Below the pieces are notes generated by a model that worked only from the letters and a program-made list of their open reading frames with translations, was not told the DNA's origin and made no database searches. The translations under genes were made by a program, and so were the position numbers. A stretch of 64,000 bases of DNA from Merluccius polli (Eukaryota; Chordata; Actinopteri; Gadiformes; Merlucciidae): positions 87,001-151,000 of the forward strand of contig JAOPHQ010005706.1 in assembly GCA_030340625.1 (NCBI GenBank). The letters are read 5' to 3'. This document shows, piece by piece, positions 9,883 through 20,339 of this stretch. Every line of letters begins with the position of its first letter. Position 1 is the stretch's first letter.

Positions 9883-12622
9883 TTAGCCCGGTCCAGTTGA
9901 ACTTCTTGTCAAGTCCCCCGCCGTCTTGTCCCCCCTCTGCAAGTCGTTCATTAGGATTTGTGTTCTGCATGTCGCAAAACCACAGCCCCTAAACAAGAGG
10001 AAATACAGCTTAGAAAGATTATATTCGATTACATCGATTATATTAAATGATATTACATCGATTATATTATATTACATTATATATTCAATTCGATTAGATC
10101 GTTTATATTAGATTTGATTAAATCAATTATATTTGAATCGATTACATCGATTACATCCTCCTCCCCCTTCTGCAAGCTGCTCATTAGGTTTTTTTGTTGT
10201 GCATATCGACCAAGTACAGCTGCTAAACAAAAAACAAGACAAACCATAACTAAACATCGGGTTGAAAGAAGACTTTGGAAACTTAACAACAAATATATTA
10301 GATAAAATAAGATTAGATTAGACTAGATTAGATAAAATGAGATTAGATTAGATTAGATTTGCTGAATACAAATTAAGCCATTTGAAGTGAAAGAAGGACA
10401 TGGGTGTATACTTACGGTGCAGCCAAAAATGTACTGTAAAAAAACAGATTCAATATTATTTATATGAAAAGATAACAGCCTACTTATCTTTCCAGACGCT
10501 TCCTAATTATGGTCATTGTGAAGATTTTAATGTAACTATCCTTTTATGAGTCTTTCTGTATAGGCGTATGACTGTGTTTGTCATACGCTACATTGCTTTT
10601 GATATCCTAAAAACTACCATACATTTTCGAGATGCAATTTTTTAATAAGAATACACATTTTACCTGTTTTGGTCAATGGTCAGTCTGTGGTGCAAAACAG
10701 ACAGGACACAGTGTTATTTGAAGATAATTTGCCACATCTACGAATGAATCAGACGTAGTAAAGTAAACTGGTTTGGCCCATGAATCTTACTTACACAATG
10801 CCCTCAGTAGTATTGTTTTCTGTGCCACTTGACTTGAAATGCCTACAGAAAGAAACACATGAACGAAAGTACTGCACATGTCTATTGTAAAATGTAATTG
10901 AAGTCTATGAGAGATGGGCTATGAGAGAAGGTTCCAGCCACACATAGGCCTACATGCACATACACAAACCAGTTCATATAACGACACAGATTTGGTTTCA
11001 CATAACATATTTTTATCTTTATTTAAATAAAGTTTACCACTGGGTTTAAATACAGGTTTATGTACTGGCTTTAAATTAAATTAAATTGAATTAATTGAAT
11101 TGGATTCATTAGGAGATTCTATTACATTTTCCTCGTAGGGGGAAATATAGCCTAGCACGTGCCCCCTCAGTTTGTATGGGCAGGTCGCCATAGCTAAATA
11201 ACTACATGACCACCTATTGGTTATACATGATTAAAAGGCTAGAACATTGAAATTGTTCAACATGAAAATAATAACTATGGTACAACAAAACATGATAGAC
11301 TATGCAAATCTGACATCACTTCTTCAAAAAATATTTTCTTTTAAATCTTTTTTGACATTGATTTGAAAATTGTAATATTTTTATCCCAACAGTAGGCTAC
11401 TGCAGGGGGTGCAAATGCACCCCCTGCCCCCGCGGTAAAATCACCACTGGATGCTTTGATTCTTCTCAGCCTCACTTGTGAGTGGCTTTGGCTGAACGAA
11501 AGCATGTGCTCAATGTAAATAGTGCCAAATGCCCAATAGTTACCATTAGAGACCAAAGTCAAATCTTAAATGTGTTGCTTTGTCTGACAAGCAGCCGAGA
11601 TAAAACTTTAATAATTAATATAATTAATAGTGATTTAAAAAACAGAGAAAAGAAACCACATATTGCATTTCTGAAGGTATAAGCAGCACATATTGGGAAG
11701 GCCTACATTTACTGAACAAATGACTCAAATATGTAATCAGTGTTAAAATGGTACTTTGCCATAATTGTGTGAGCGTATAGAAATCGTCAGTGTTTAATTG
11801 ATCACAAATGCTTTCATCTCTAGAATACACAACGTATGAATGTTGTGTTAAATACAAATAGGTTATTGTCTGTTATTGTTGTTTAATTGTATTTTTTTCC
11901 TCAAAACTCACCCAAAGTGTGTGGTGCTATTGCCAGAGTATTGGTCTTCAGACGATCTTCATGTAGGACCAAAAAAAAGATTACATATTTCATATGAATA
12001 ATGGTCTCTTATAAGAAAAAAAAGATTACAGATTGCATATGAATATTGGATTCAACATGAACATGAATACTTATTGTAATTTAAATGTTCTTCTCAAAAC
12101 TCACCCTGTGGAGTTGCTGTTTATTGTGGTGTTATTATCATCATAGAGGTCTTCAGACAGTCTTCATATGCAAAACAATATTACAGATTGCATATGAATA
12201 TTGGATTCAACATGAATATAAATATTTATTGTAATTTAAATGTTCTTCTCAAAACTCACCCTGTGGAGTTGCTGTTTATTGTGGTGATATTATCATATAG
12301 GTCTTCAGACAGTCTTCATATGCAAAAAAAGATTACAGATTGCATATGAATCTTGCGTTAAATGTGAATATTTCCTATATTGCCATTTGATTGTTCCCCA
12401 CAAAACACCCTGTGGAGTTGCTGGCCGTCGGGAGAATATGCCCATGTTGTCTAAGAGAAATGTTTACACAGTTTACAAGTTGTTGCCTGCTGAACCCTGA
12501 ACCAATGCTCAATGATTTTAAAGTGGATAAACGTCTTACCTTTGGTTGACATGTGGAGGTGCAGGACTCCCGAAGACACAGCAGCCCAGCAGAAGCACGA
12601 CGACGGACCATGCAGGGTTCAT
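9883..12622 (-). CDS. Gene B: second calcitonin/amylin-like prohormone gene
   Basis: Minus-strand model: exons 12622-12540, 12450-12409, 12313-12260, 12161-12105, 11956-11912, 10842-10795, 10684-10664, 10433-10416 and 9988-9883. All introns are GT-AG and all junctions phase 2. The total of 474 nt encodes 157 residues plus stop with no internal stop. Parts in order: signal peptide MNPAWSVVVLLLGCCVFG, QHGHILPTASNSTG, two LSEDLYD...NSNSTG units, SSEDQYSGNSTTHFG, HFKSSGTENNTTEGIV, LTIDQNS, TFLAAP, and the ring exon starting GCGFATCRTQILMNDL and ending TGPG. Exon 6 (48 nt), exon 7 (21 nt) and exon 8 (18 nt) have no counterpart found in gene A but keep the phase rule. Exons 6, 8 and 9 have strong splice consensus. 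The pro-region is acidic and sequon-rich, consistent with a secreted glycoprotein precursor. It could be a non-hormonal secreted peptide. Expression is unproven. Confidence 0.65.
10130..10222 (-). pseudogene. Decayed third copy of the ring exon
   Basis: A T-rich acceptor (TTTTTTGTTTAG) is followed by a diverged copy of the terminal exon. It reads S-C-TWSI-C, so the C-x4-C spacing is kept. One extra base in an A-run then shifts the frame relative to 9883-9988. It lies inside the last intron of gene B and is either a dead duplicate or an unused alternative exon. Confidence 0.55.
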
Positions 12623-13299
12623 GGCGCTGGACAGGCAGGTTTAGCGGGAGAACGATAGCCCCTCTATCTGACCAAGGCAAACAGTTCCGTCTGCAGCACA
12701 ATATCTTTTTTTGCTGACAAATGTACTTTTCCGTTTGAATGGTGTGTTACAGCTTAAGATATAAGCGACTACACGATCAGGTTTCAAACCAGTGAGTAAA
12801 CCAGTGAGTAGAGCGGTTACCCCCACGCTGTTCAAATATTTACTGGATCTCTGCATCAGATAGCGGGTCCAGTGCGTGAGGCAATCTGCACGTCGACTCA
12901 ACTCTGCCAGGGTCAGTGGTTTGGGTTAGTGGGGGTGAAACCTCTCCATTTGGGGAAAAAAAAAAAAAATCAACAGCCCTACAGTAACCAAATTGAATAG
13001 GGAGGTGTCGTCTTATCAACTGATACGTTATGAGCAACCAAAGGTACATTCCCAGTGAGTTTGGTATTGGATAGTCATATTTGGTTGCAATTCAAAAGAC
13101 ACCATACTAGCTTTTCTTGGATAGGCCTCAAAACATAGAGGCTATAACACCAAAGTTGTGTTCTGATCAGGTGATAAACCAGACTTCTGTCATTTTCTCA
13201 AACATCAAATAATTTATTTTTTTGTACTGTCATTTTGTCCAGATACAAGTTAATATAACTGTAACAATCGCATATCCATTTCCACAGACTTCCACTTTA

Positions 13300-13624
13300 A
13301 AGTCAACAAAGAAAAGAGTTACAACAAAGAAAAGTAGATTTAGACTTCAAATCCACTTAAAGCTTAAGAAACAAGAGTAACAACAACCAAACAGAGGGGG
13401 GGGGGGGGGGGGGGGGGGGGGGATAAAATCAAATGGCAAAGACAGACTTTCGATTCACAAATATACACATCCATTTGGGAAAACCATGAGTCCAAGTCAC
13501 ATGCAAATTAAACACCAACATCAATCTGGAATGGTAGGCGGACTCCGAACACATGGAAAAACAGTGACAAAGTACTTAAGTTATACTATCTATTTAAACA
13601 TTTACCACTGCCTCTATTCCAGGC

Positions 13625-13685
<61 letters not shown>

Positions 13686-13898
13686 AACATCTGTTTAAAC
13701 ATTTACCACTGCCTCTATTCCAGACGGCAGTGTGTGTGTGTGTGTCTGTTTGTGTGTGTGTGTGTCTGTTTTGCGTGTGTGTGTGTGTGTGTCTGTTTTG
13801 TGTGTGTGTGTCTGTTTTGTGTGTGTGTCTGTCTGTTTTGCGTGTGTGTGTGTGTGTGTCTGTTTTGCGTGTGTGTGTGTGTGTGTGTGCGCGTGTGT
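13300..13898. repeat. Poly-G tract and (GT)n microsatellites
   Basis: A poly-G run lies at about 13396-13422. Pure (GT)n runs from 13629 to 13681 and interrupted GT-rich sequence continues to 13890, directly after the ATP6V1F stop codon on its minus strand. A short sequence before each GT tract is duplicated (about 13583-13625 and 13688-13730). Open frames here are low-complexity artefacts. Confidence 0.9.
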
Positions 13899-14105
13899 TT
13901 ATCGGAAGTCCTCTGCAGAAAACATGCCCTTCGCCCTGCGTAAGATGGAGTCCTTGGACGCGTCGTAGGGATGCTCCTTGGACGGGATCTCCAGCACCGC
14001 GGGGATGGACTCCATGTGGGCGTCGATCGCATGGCGGATCATCTCGGCGATGAACTGGTTTATCAAGATGATCCCGATGTCGCTGCGGACCAGGAAGCTC
14101 CTGGA

Positions 14106-14153
<48 letters not shown>

Positions 14154-14506
14154 GACATTAATGACATGGACTAATGGGGGGGGGGGGGGGGTATGACTAA
14201 TCTGTGTGGACGACGTCAGCTGCTAAGGTTGACAAAAAGGGCCCACGCAGTCCACCGCTATTAAAGACTAATATTGACCTTTATCTGCTATGTGGGCGCC
14301 ACATCAACACGTGATCGTGAATTTGGACGGGCCATAGCCACGACTTACTTGAAGGTCTCCTCGATTTCCGTAATGCTGGTGTCCTTCTCCACCACCAGGA
14401 AATTGGGTTTGCGGTTCTTGTTGAGCTCCCCGATGCCGCCCAGGAGGAACCCGGTGCACGTGTCCTCGTCGCCGATCACGGCGATCAGTTTACCGCGTCC
14501 TGCCAT
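13899..14506 (-). CDS. atp6v1f: V-type proton ATPase subunit F
   Basis: Two exons on the minus strand: 14506-14349 (158 nt) and 14100-13899 (202 nt), together 119 residues, the normal length for subunit F. The protein begins MAGRGKLIAVIGDEDTCTGF and continues through NKNRKPNFLVVEKDTSI, SDIGIILINQFIAEMIRHAI and AVLEIPSKEHPYD to SAEDFR. This subunit sits in the central stalk of the cytosolic V1 sector, which drives proton pumping into lysosomes, endosomes and Golgi. The junction joins phase 2 ends (AA|G) with a GTAAGT donor. The acceptor side is odd: on the coding strand its pyrimidine tract is an extreme poly-C run of about 45 bases. Confidence 0.96.
14107..14192. repeat. Poly-G runs in the atp6v1f intron
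   Basis: A run of about 45 G at 14107-14152 and a shorter run at 14175-14191 lie within the only intron, just 6 bp from the 3' splice site. Read on the gene strand they are poly-C and act as the polypyrimidine tract. They could form G-quadruplexes on the other strand. Confidence 0.85.
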
Positions 14507-14597
14507 CGCCGAACCGTCGACTTTTTTTTTGCCGGGTATTAAAGGGGGGAGAAAACAGCCCCAATGACAACCGCGATAGAGCTTCTGGAGTGTGAGA

Positions 14598-14605
14598 TCA
14601 CGTGA
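14598..14605. promoter_or_regulatory. CLEAR-like E-box upstream of atp6v1f
   Basis: TCACGTGA lies about 92 bp before the ATG of atp6v1f. TFEB/MITF factors bind this core to switch on lysosomal genes, and V-ATPase genes are known members of that network. The site is seen; its use is inferred. Confidence 0.55.
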
Positions 14606-14649
14606 GGCGGTCACCTGACTCACACTTCCGTTAGAGTCAGGTGACTACA

Positions 14650-15028
14650 CCAAAAAAAAAAAAAGGGCTGGGTTTTAAAAATCTGCCATCTGGTGGTATA
14701 AAAGTATATCAGGGTCCTGTTAGCTTTATGACATCATCACGGCCCTCACACACGGCTCATCTAGATTTGTCACGTGTCGCGCGCAGAAATGTTGCGCGTG
14801 TGACAGAGCTATACACCAGTCAGTTGTTGCGTGTGTAACGGAGCGGAACATAAACCAGTCAGTCCACATGCGCGCGATCGTAATCCACCCCGGACCTTGC
14901 GCGCGATCGTGACACACTCCGGACCTACGACCGGGGGGCGATCGCAAGGCGAGCCCCCTCTACGGGTGGACCCTGGGCCCGTGCCCAAAAAACCCATTGG
15001 CTAATCCGGCCCTGATGCAAACTGGCAA

Positions 15029-15092
<64 letters not shown>

Positions 15093-15440
15093 GAGGGAGG
15101 GAGGGTTTGCGATGGGATGCCTAGTAGAGTTGTGTGACAACAAGAAAAGGTGTTGTGAGGTTAGTTACTGCAGGCTGGAAATGATCTCTGTGGGTTTGTG
15201 ATGTTGACGCTGGACTGGTAGATCTCAGGGAGGTTGGCTACTTGAAAAGTAGATCTTGGGTCAAAAAAGGTTGGGCGCCCCTGATATAAGTTGACATAGC
15301 GACCTCTACAGTATTGTGCAGAAATCAAGGGCCGGTCAACAGACCTTAATCACAGAGCGGCCATATTGGTTCGTTGGGTGGGGAAACCATCTAGAAACGT
15401 TGGGGTAACCATGACAACTCAATGGAAATGCATTCAACCC
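14650..15440. repeat. Intergenic stretch with (GT)n and (GGGA)n
   Basis: 15031-15089 is a (GT)n tract followed by GGGA repeats to about 15105. The rest (14650-15030 and 15106-15440) shows no gene by inspection. Confidence 0.6.
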
Positions 15441-17300
15441 CGGTGGGGTTGAACAGAACGCAGACAGAGTGCGTCCCTCCTGACAGCCTGTGTAGAGCTC
15501 AGCGGCGGGCGTACAGCGCACTGCGAGGGCGGGGTGTCAGTCTGGGGGGTCACATGCTCCCGTGGCTGAGTTCAAATAAACAAACGAAACGCTTCGGCCA
15601 CTCATCACCAAAATCCGCCGACGATTACAACAAACGGTAAAATACACAGACAAAACAGACACTTATATTGAGATAACATTCTAAGAATATTTGATTACAA
15701 AAATATTTGAAGGCCACACATTTTGATTTAATCCATACAAGAAAATCCCATTCATTCATTCATTTCACGTTATAATCACTGACATTTTGTTTGATATTTC
15801 TACTGCGCTATTAGTGAAATGTACTACGAGTAGCCTAGTCGTAGTTGTAGCAGTATTATTATGTTCAGAGATGAGAGAGCTACCAGAAAGCCGTCTGCTT
15901 TGTCTCCTGTTAGGCCGGCTATAGCAGACGCTGGCATCTGAGGGCCCCAGTAGGTGAGCCTGCCGTTCACAATGTGAGGGGGGGGGGGCTTCTCTCTTAA
16001 TAACGCCGTCGGCTGCTGGCAGATGTAGTTCTCTGGAAGACACAAAAAAAAGTTTCATAATGATAATTCATACTTAAAAATCCAATGGGCTACACTGCTA
16101 CGGTGCTATGCAGCAACACACAAAACTGCAACATGAGGGTTATAAATGTGCTCATATGAATTATGAAATGTGTACTGTGGGGGTGTATGTGGAGTGTGTG
16201 CTGTTGATGGCTGGTTTACAGCCTCACCTGGCCTGAGTCAGGTGAGGCTGTGTGTTTATTTTTTTTTAGGTATGGTAACCCTGAAAAGAGTCCAGGTTTT
16301 TTGTAGGTATGGTAACCCTGTTCAGAGTCCGGTATGTGTTTTTTTTTTCTGTTTGCTTGGATGGGGGATGGGGGGGGGGGGGGGGGAAGTAGGCGAGGCT
16401 GGGGATTCTCCCCGGCCTCAATCTGGTGTTGGGGATATGTGGAGGGTTTATGTGGAGTGTGTGTGTTGATGGCTGGTTTACAGCCTCACCTGGCCTGAGT
16501 CACACTGATTGGACTCTGGCTGGGTGGGGCTGCACACCTGTGGTGCATGAGCAATCATGGCACCCAGGATAAACCAGCCATCAACACACACATCGAGGAG
16601 GAGCCACAGTCATGACAAGTTGTACCATCAGCTCGGCAAATACCACCAGCCTGTAAACCTCAATAAACATCTTGCAACTACCATCTACCCGTGTCCTGTG
16701 TCGGAGGGCCCCAAGAAAAGCCACTTGGCGTGTGGCCGGACGAACCCTGCCACACGTACATTTACTATTGAGTAGGGTGCTTTCATTCAAAGCAACGTAT
16801 AGTGAATTTAGGTACGTCTTATGAAGCAGGTAGAGGTTAGGGCATTCTTGCTCAAGTCAATAGGTAGGCTGTGGACATTGGGGATCGAACCCTCGTCGAT
16901 GTTCCACGCGGCAAGGGTTGTTGAACCCAGAGCACAAATCTGCTGCCAGTTCATCGGGTTGAAAACCAAAGAAATATATAATGACACAACATATTCATGA
17001 AATAGATGTGACTTAAATAAAATCAAATAAAAAGCCGTCCCCTCACCTTTCAGTTAATGTATTAAGTTGAGTTCAGGGTAGCTGAGCAAAAACACAGAAG
17101 GGTTGAGCCTCTGCTCAGAGACCGCCACAACCCCCCAGGTCCCGCTGGCTGTGAACACCCCTAGCCCCCTGCCGGGGCTCCGCAGGACCCAGGTCCTCCT
17201 GGAGTCCAGGTGCAGGAAGACCAGGTGGTTTCCACACGAGTAGCAGACTGTGTGGGGGTCAACAAACTGCACTGTTGGCGTTGAGGATCCCTGGGCCCAG
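15440..17300 (-). pseudogene. cfap43: CFAP43 5' relic (WD-repeat cilia/flagella protein)
   Basis: Four exon-like pieces on the minus strand line up in order with the start of CFAP43 as I know it. About 17280-17054: DPHTVCYSCGNHLVFLHLDS to FLLSYPELN. About 16965-16865: FNPMNWQQICALGSTTLAAWNI. 16032-15884: GRLTYWGPQMPASAIAGLTG. 15520-about 15440: RCTPAAELYTGCQEGRTL. CFAP43 is a large axonemal protein of over 1,600 residues; only about the first 300 are represented. The first piece has no in-frame ATG and carries a TAA where human has Glu (IAELKG against LIH-stop-LK). The second lacks an AG acceptor, and one expected exon is missing. Downstream lies atp6v1f, so the remaining gene is gone. In human, CFAP43 adjoins GSTO1, as here. 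Confidence 0.7.
16165..16510. repeat. Duplicated TGATGGCTGGTTTACAGCC module and G-runs
   Basis: A segment of about 50 bp around GGCTGGTTTACAGCCTCACC occurs at about 16190-16240 and again at 16450-16505, spaced about 260 bp. A shorter repeat (GGTATGGTAACCCTG) occurs at 16269 and 16307. A poly-G run of about 17 lies at 16370-16386. All fall in a cfap43 relic intron. Confidence 0.6.
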
Positions 17301-17319
17301 CTGGGGACAGACCAGCACC

Positions 17320-17720
17320 CCCATGTACTTTAACTAGTACTACTTTACTATTCATAATGCTAGCACTAATCATAACTCATAATAATGAATGTACCTGGCT
17401 GACACTTTTACACTGAAATAACTAGTACTACTCATACTCATCATAACTCATAATAATGAATGTACCTGACACTTTTACACTGAAATAACTAGTACTACTC
17501 ATACTAATCATAACTCATAATAATGAATGTACCTTTACAACCAGTCAAACAAGACAAACGCACCGCCCCGTGACGACGCGCTGAGCCACGCCCCGTGGTG
17601 ACGACGGTCGCTGTAGTAGTTAGGGTTAGTCCTGGTCCCAGTAGTCGTTAGGGTTTGTCCTGGTCCTTCTAGGTCGTGGTCCTTCTAGGTTCTTGTCCTT
17701 CTTCTATCACTGTCCCCCCG
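17320..17720. repeat. Short tandem repeats before gsto1
   Basis: 17390-17535 contains about three copies of a 70-bp unit (ACTTTTACACTGAAATAACT ... AATAATGAATGTACCT). 17610-17700 has repeated GGTCCTTCTAGG-like units just before the gsto1 start. No gene is evident. Confidence 0.65.
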
Positions 17721-17724
17721 GAAC

Positions 17725-18950
17725 ATGTCTACTCAAAAGACTTTCGCCAGAGGTAAATATGATTTAGGTTTCTTTGAAGGTGACTATGATTTAGGTTTCT
17801 TTGAAGGTGACTATGATTTAGGTTTCATTGAAGGTGACTATGATTTTGGTTTCTTTGAAGGTAACTATGATTTAGGTTTCATTGAAGGTGACTATGATTT
17901 AGGTTTCATCGAAGGTGACTATGATTTAGGTTTCATTGAAGGTGACTGAATAAAGTTGAACATGCCGCCATATGTCATCGCAAAAATACTTGCATTTTGA
18001 ATTGGATACCGAAAACATTAGATAATGGTTTAAGTGCTTTAAAATATATTCAAATGATTCAAGTGATCTTGTTATCCGGAAATAGCTTGACACTTAGCCT
18101 ACATTCAGTGTTTTGCAAAGTCACGGTTGCGTAATCTGTGCGGTCATCAGTTTGTTTGGTATCATGGAAAACAGCCAACAGTTGTAGGCTGCGGTGTTGT
18201 GTACATATATTGGTTTCCTTTGTGACTATGATCATAATTGGATGATATAGTTCAGGTAGCGCTGCTCCTGGCCCAGTGTTGTGTGTACATATATTGATTT
18301 CCTTTGTGAATGCTTATAATTGGATGATATATCATGTATTTCAGGTAGCACTGCGCCTGGTCCAGTCACTCACGGCACCATCAGACTGTACAGCATGAGG
18401 TTCTGTCCGTTCGCCCAGAGAGCTAGACTAGTGCTGCGAGCCAAAGGCATCAAGTCAGTCACTTACACAGATATCAGTACAGAGACCTACAGAGACCTAC
18501 AGTACATCATTTCACTGACTGAACCCACTTGTGAATAAGCCTTATTCCATATCTCTACTTCCCCAGGCATGACATTGTCAACATCAGCTTGAACGATAAA
18601 CCCGACTGGTTCATTGAGAAGAATCCTCTTGGGCTGGTGCCTACTTTGGAGAGCCCTAGCGGCCAGGTGATATACGATTCCCCGATCACCTGCGAGTACC
18701 TGGACGAGGTTTACACCGACAACAAGCTGCTGCCGTCGGATCCATTTGAGAAAGCTCAGCAGAAGATGCTGATGGAACAGTATTCCAAGGTAGGCCTCCA
18801 CAAGCTTAAGCTCGTACCCTTGCTCTGTTTTCTGTAGGTCTACACACTAAAAACTAACAATACAGCGACGTACCTCGATAAACTTCTCATCCTCATTTTA
18901 GAACAAATAAATTAAACCATACAAGAAAATAACGTCAAATCATTAATTTG

Positions 18951-18984
<34 letters not shown>

Positions 18985-20173
18985 TGTTATATGTCATCAT
19001 ATATGGATAAAAACCCACTTGTTTTGTTTCCACAGGTAATACCGTACTTCTACAAGATACCGCTGGGCAGAAGGAATGGCGACGATGTGTCAGCACTTGA
19101 GGGGGAACTGAAAGGGACATTTGCCAAATTAAACGAGGCAAGTCAATGTTTACCGCTATGCTTAACAGACTAACCCTAACCCTAACCCTAACCCCCCCCC
19201 CCCCCCCCCCCCGGACAATAACCACCCAACCTACCTCCCTCCTCCTACCTCCCTTTCAGCACCTTGGACAGCACTGGCCTCTGTGCCAACGTCTGTGCCT
19301 TCAAATGTTTGAAATGTTTACGACCATTTAAAAAAAAAAAAGTAACTTATTCATATTTCGGTATTCATATTTATTCTATTTAGTGCACTACTTCCTCAGT
19401 TACAGTATCTATTATTGTACAGTTTTTTGTTTGTTTTTTGTTTTGTTGTGCACGGTAGCTATTCTATTCTATTTTTTACGAGCTCTAATATCTAATTCTA
19501 TTAAATTTGTGTTGATGACGAAATATCGAACGTTATTTTATTTTAGCATCTAGAGAAGCTAAAGAGCAACTTCTTTGCCGGCGACTCGATTACAATGATC
19601 GACTACATGATGTGGCCCTGGTTCGAGAGGCTGGAGGCGCTGGAGCTGAAACCGTAAGTATCATGTAATAATACGCAGCTCATTAGTCATATTTAACCCT
19701 TGTGGGGTCAGGGCCCCACTCAGGGGTCACCTGGTATGCTCATGGGTGGCAGGAGATTGTCTGAATTACTGAACTACTTTGGGTGGGTGATGTACGTACA
19801 TTCACTGGGACGTAGGAATTTATATATTACAGATGTTGTTACAGATGGGATAAAAATGCTGTGTGGGAAAGAAGGTGGTAAACAAATGTCAGAAGTTGGG
19901 GTCACAGGCCAACACAGACTGGGAACCACTGTGTTAAAGGCCCCCTATTTGACAACCACAATAGGCACAATAACCCTTTAAGGTAAAAAAAAAAACTTGA
20001 ATACAATTGTTTCTTTTCCCAGCTGCATGGATGAAATGCCAGAGCTGAAGAAGTGGACCGAGCGCATGTTTGAAGACCCTGCTGTTAAAGACACCATGCA
20101 CAGCGTGGACACATACAAGGCCTTCTACAAGAGCTACAACGCAGGGACACCCGACTACGACTACGGCCTTTAG
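17725..20173 (+). CDS. gsto1: Glutathione S-transferase omega
   Basis: Six exons: 17725-17752, 18345-18453, 18567-18789, 19036-19137, 19547-19653 and 20023-20173; 720 nt, 239 residues. The N-terminal thioredoxin-like domain has RLYSMRFCPFAQRARLVL, with the omega-class catalytic Cys at about residue 30 instead of Tyr or Ser. It continues NPLGLVPTLES, ITCEYLDEVY and KLLPSDPFEKAQQKMLMEQ. The C-terminal helical domain has SITMIDYMMWPWFERLEAL and ends PDYDYGL, as in fish GSTO1. The enzyme performs thiol transfer and reduces dehydroascorbate and methylated arsenic with glutathione in the cytosol. Intron 4 uses a GC-AG pair (GAG|GCAAGT). Intron 1 starts with a coding-like 27-bp minisatellite. A polyadenylation signal (AATAAA) lies near 20323. 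The neighbour is the CFAP43 relic, a conserved pairing. Confidence 0.93.
17758..17948 (+). repeat. 27-bp minisatellite at the start of gsto1 intron 1
   Basis: Seven units of GACTATGATTTAGGTTTCNT-type sequence begin 6 bp after the exon 1 donor. Read on from exon 1 the frame stays open: each unit encodes DYDLGFFEG or DYDLGFIEG, then a stop follows. The conserved downstream exons join best from the donor at 17752, so this is probably intronic. An unspliced transcript would encode a 74-residue acidic repeat peptide. Confidence 0.8.
18197..18362 (+). repeat. Tandem duplication of the gsto1 exon 2 acceptor region
   Basis: About 95 bp around GTGTACATATATTGRTTTCC ... TTCAGGTAGCRCTGC is present twice (18197-18283 and 18287-18366). 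The upstream copy includes a second AG acceptor at about 18258 and the first bases of exon 2. The downstream copy continues into the true exon. Confidence 0.7.
19170..19211. repeat. (CCCTAA)n plus poly-C
   Basis: Three to four telomere-type CCCTAA units are followed by a C-run of about 20 in gsto1 intron 4, right after the GC donor. Confidence 0.8.
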
Positions 20174-20339
20174 ACAGAGCGGCTCACAATGTAAATGAGC
20201 GCAAGGAAAGCATTGTTTTGTAAGACTGTAGTGATGCGTGTGTCCTTTTTTCTGTCCTAAAAGGCTTAATGTGGAAACGGTTTAAAGCGTGACACAACAT
20301 ATTTAACTTTGAATAAGCTTTTGAATAAAAATATTCACA

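Larger units (their letters stand above)
24..13300. repeat. Tandem segmental duplication with two hormone-like gene copies
   Basis: Two direct copies of a several-kilobase segment lie side by side. Copy A runs from about 24 to 5377 and resumes at 7289-7650. Copy B runs from about 8405 to 13300. Matching landmarks are the 3' flank (about 30-1040 against 8410-10020), the last coding exon (901-1006 against 9883-9988), the signal-peptide exon (5084-5166 against 12540-12622) and the 5' flank (7290-7650 against 12930-13290). The middle parts differ by exon number and by insertions. Each copy has its own insertions: a long-TIR element in A (5378-7288) and an LTR-like insert in B (8665-9236). Confidence 0.85.

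Noticed and set aside
13629..14032. Several open frames of Cys-Val, Thr-His or Gly repeats on both strands
   Set aside because: They are translations of (GT)n and poly-G tracts, with no conserved residues; the real gene there is atp6v1f on the minus strand.
16861..16905. tRNA-like B box (GGTTCGATCCCC) in the cfap43 relic
   Set aside because: No matching A box or foldable arms around it.
17725..17949. A separate 74-residue repeat protein
   Set aside because: The first nine codons belong to gsto1 exon 1, which splices at 17752 into a conserved protein; kept only as an intron-retention possibility.
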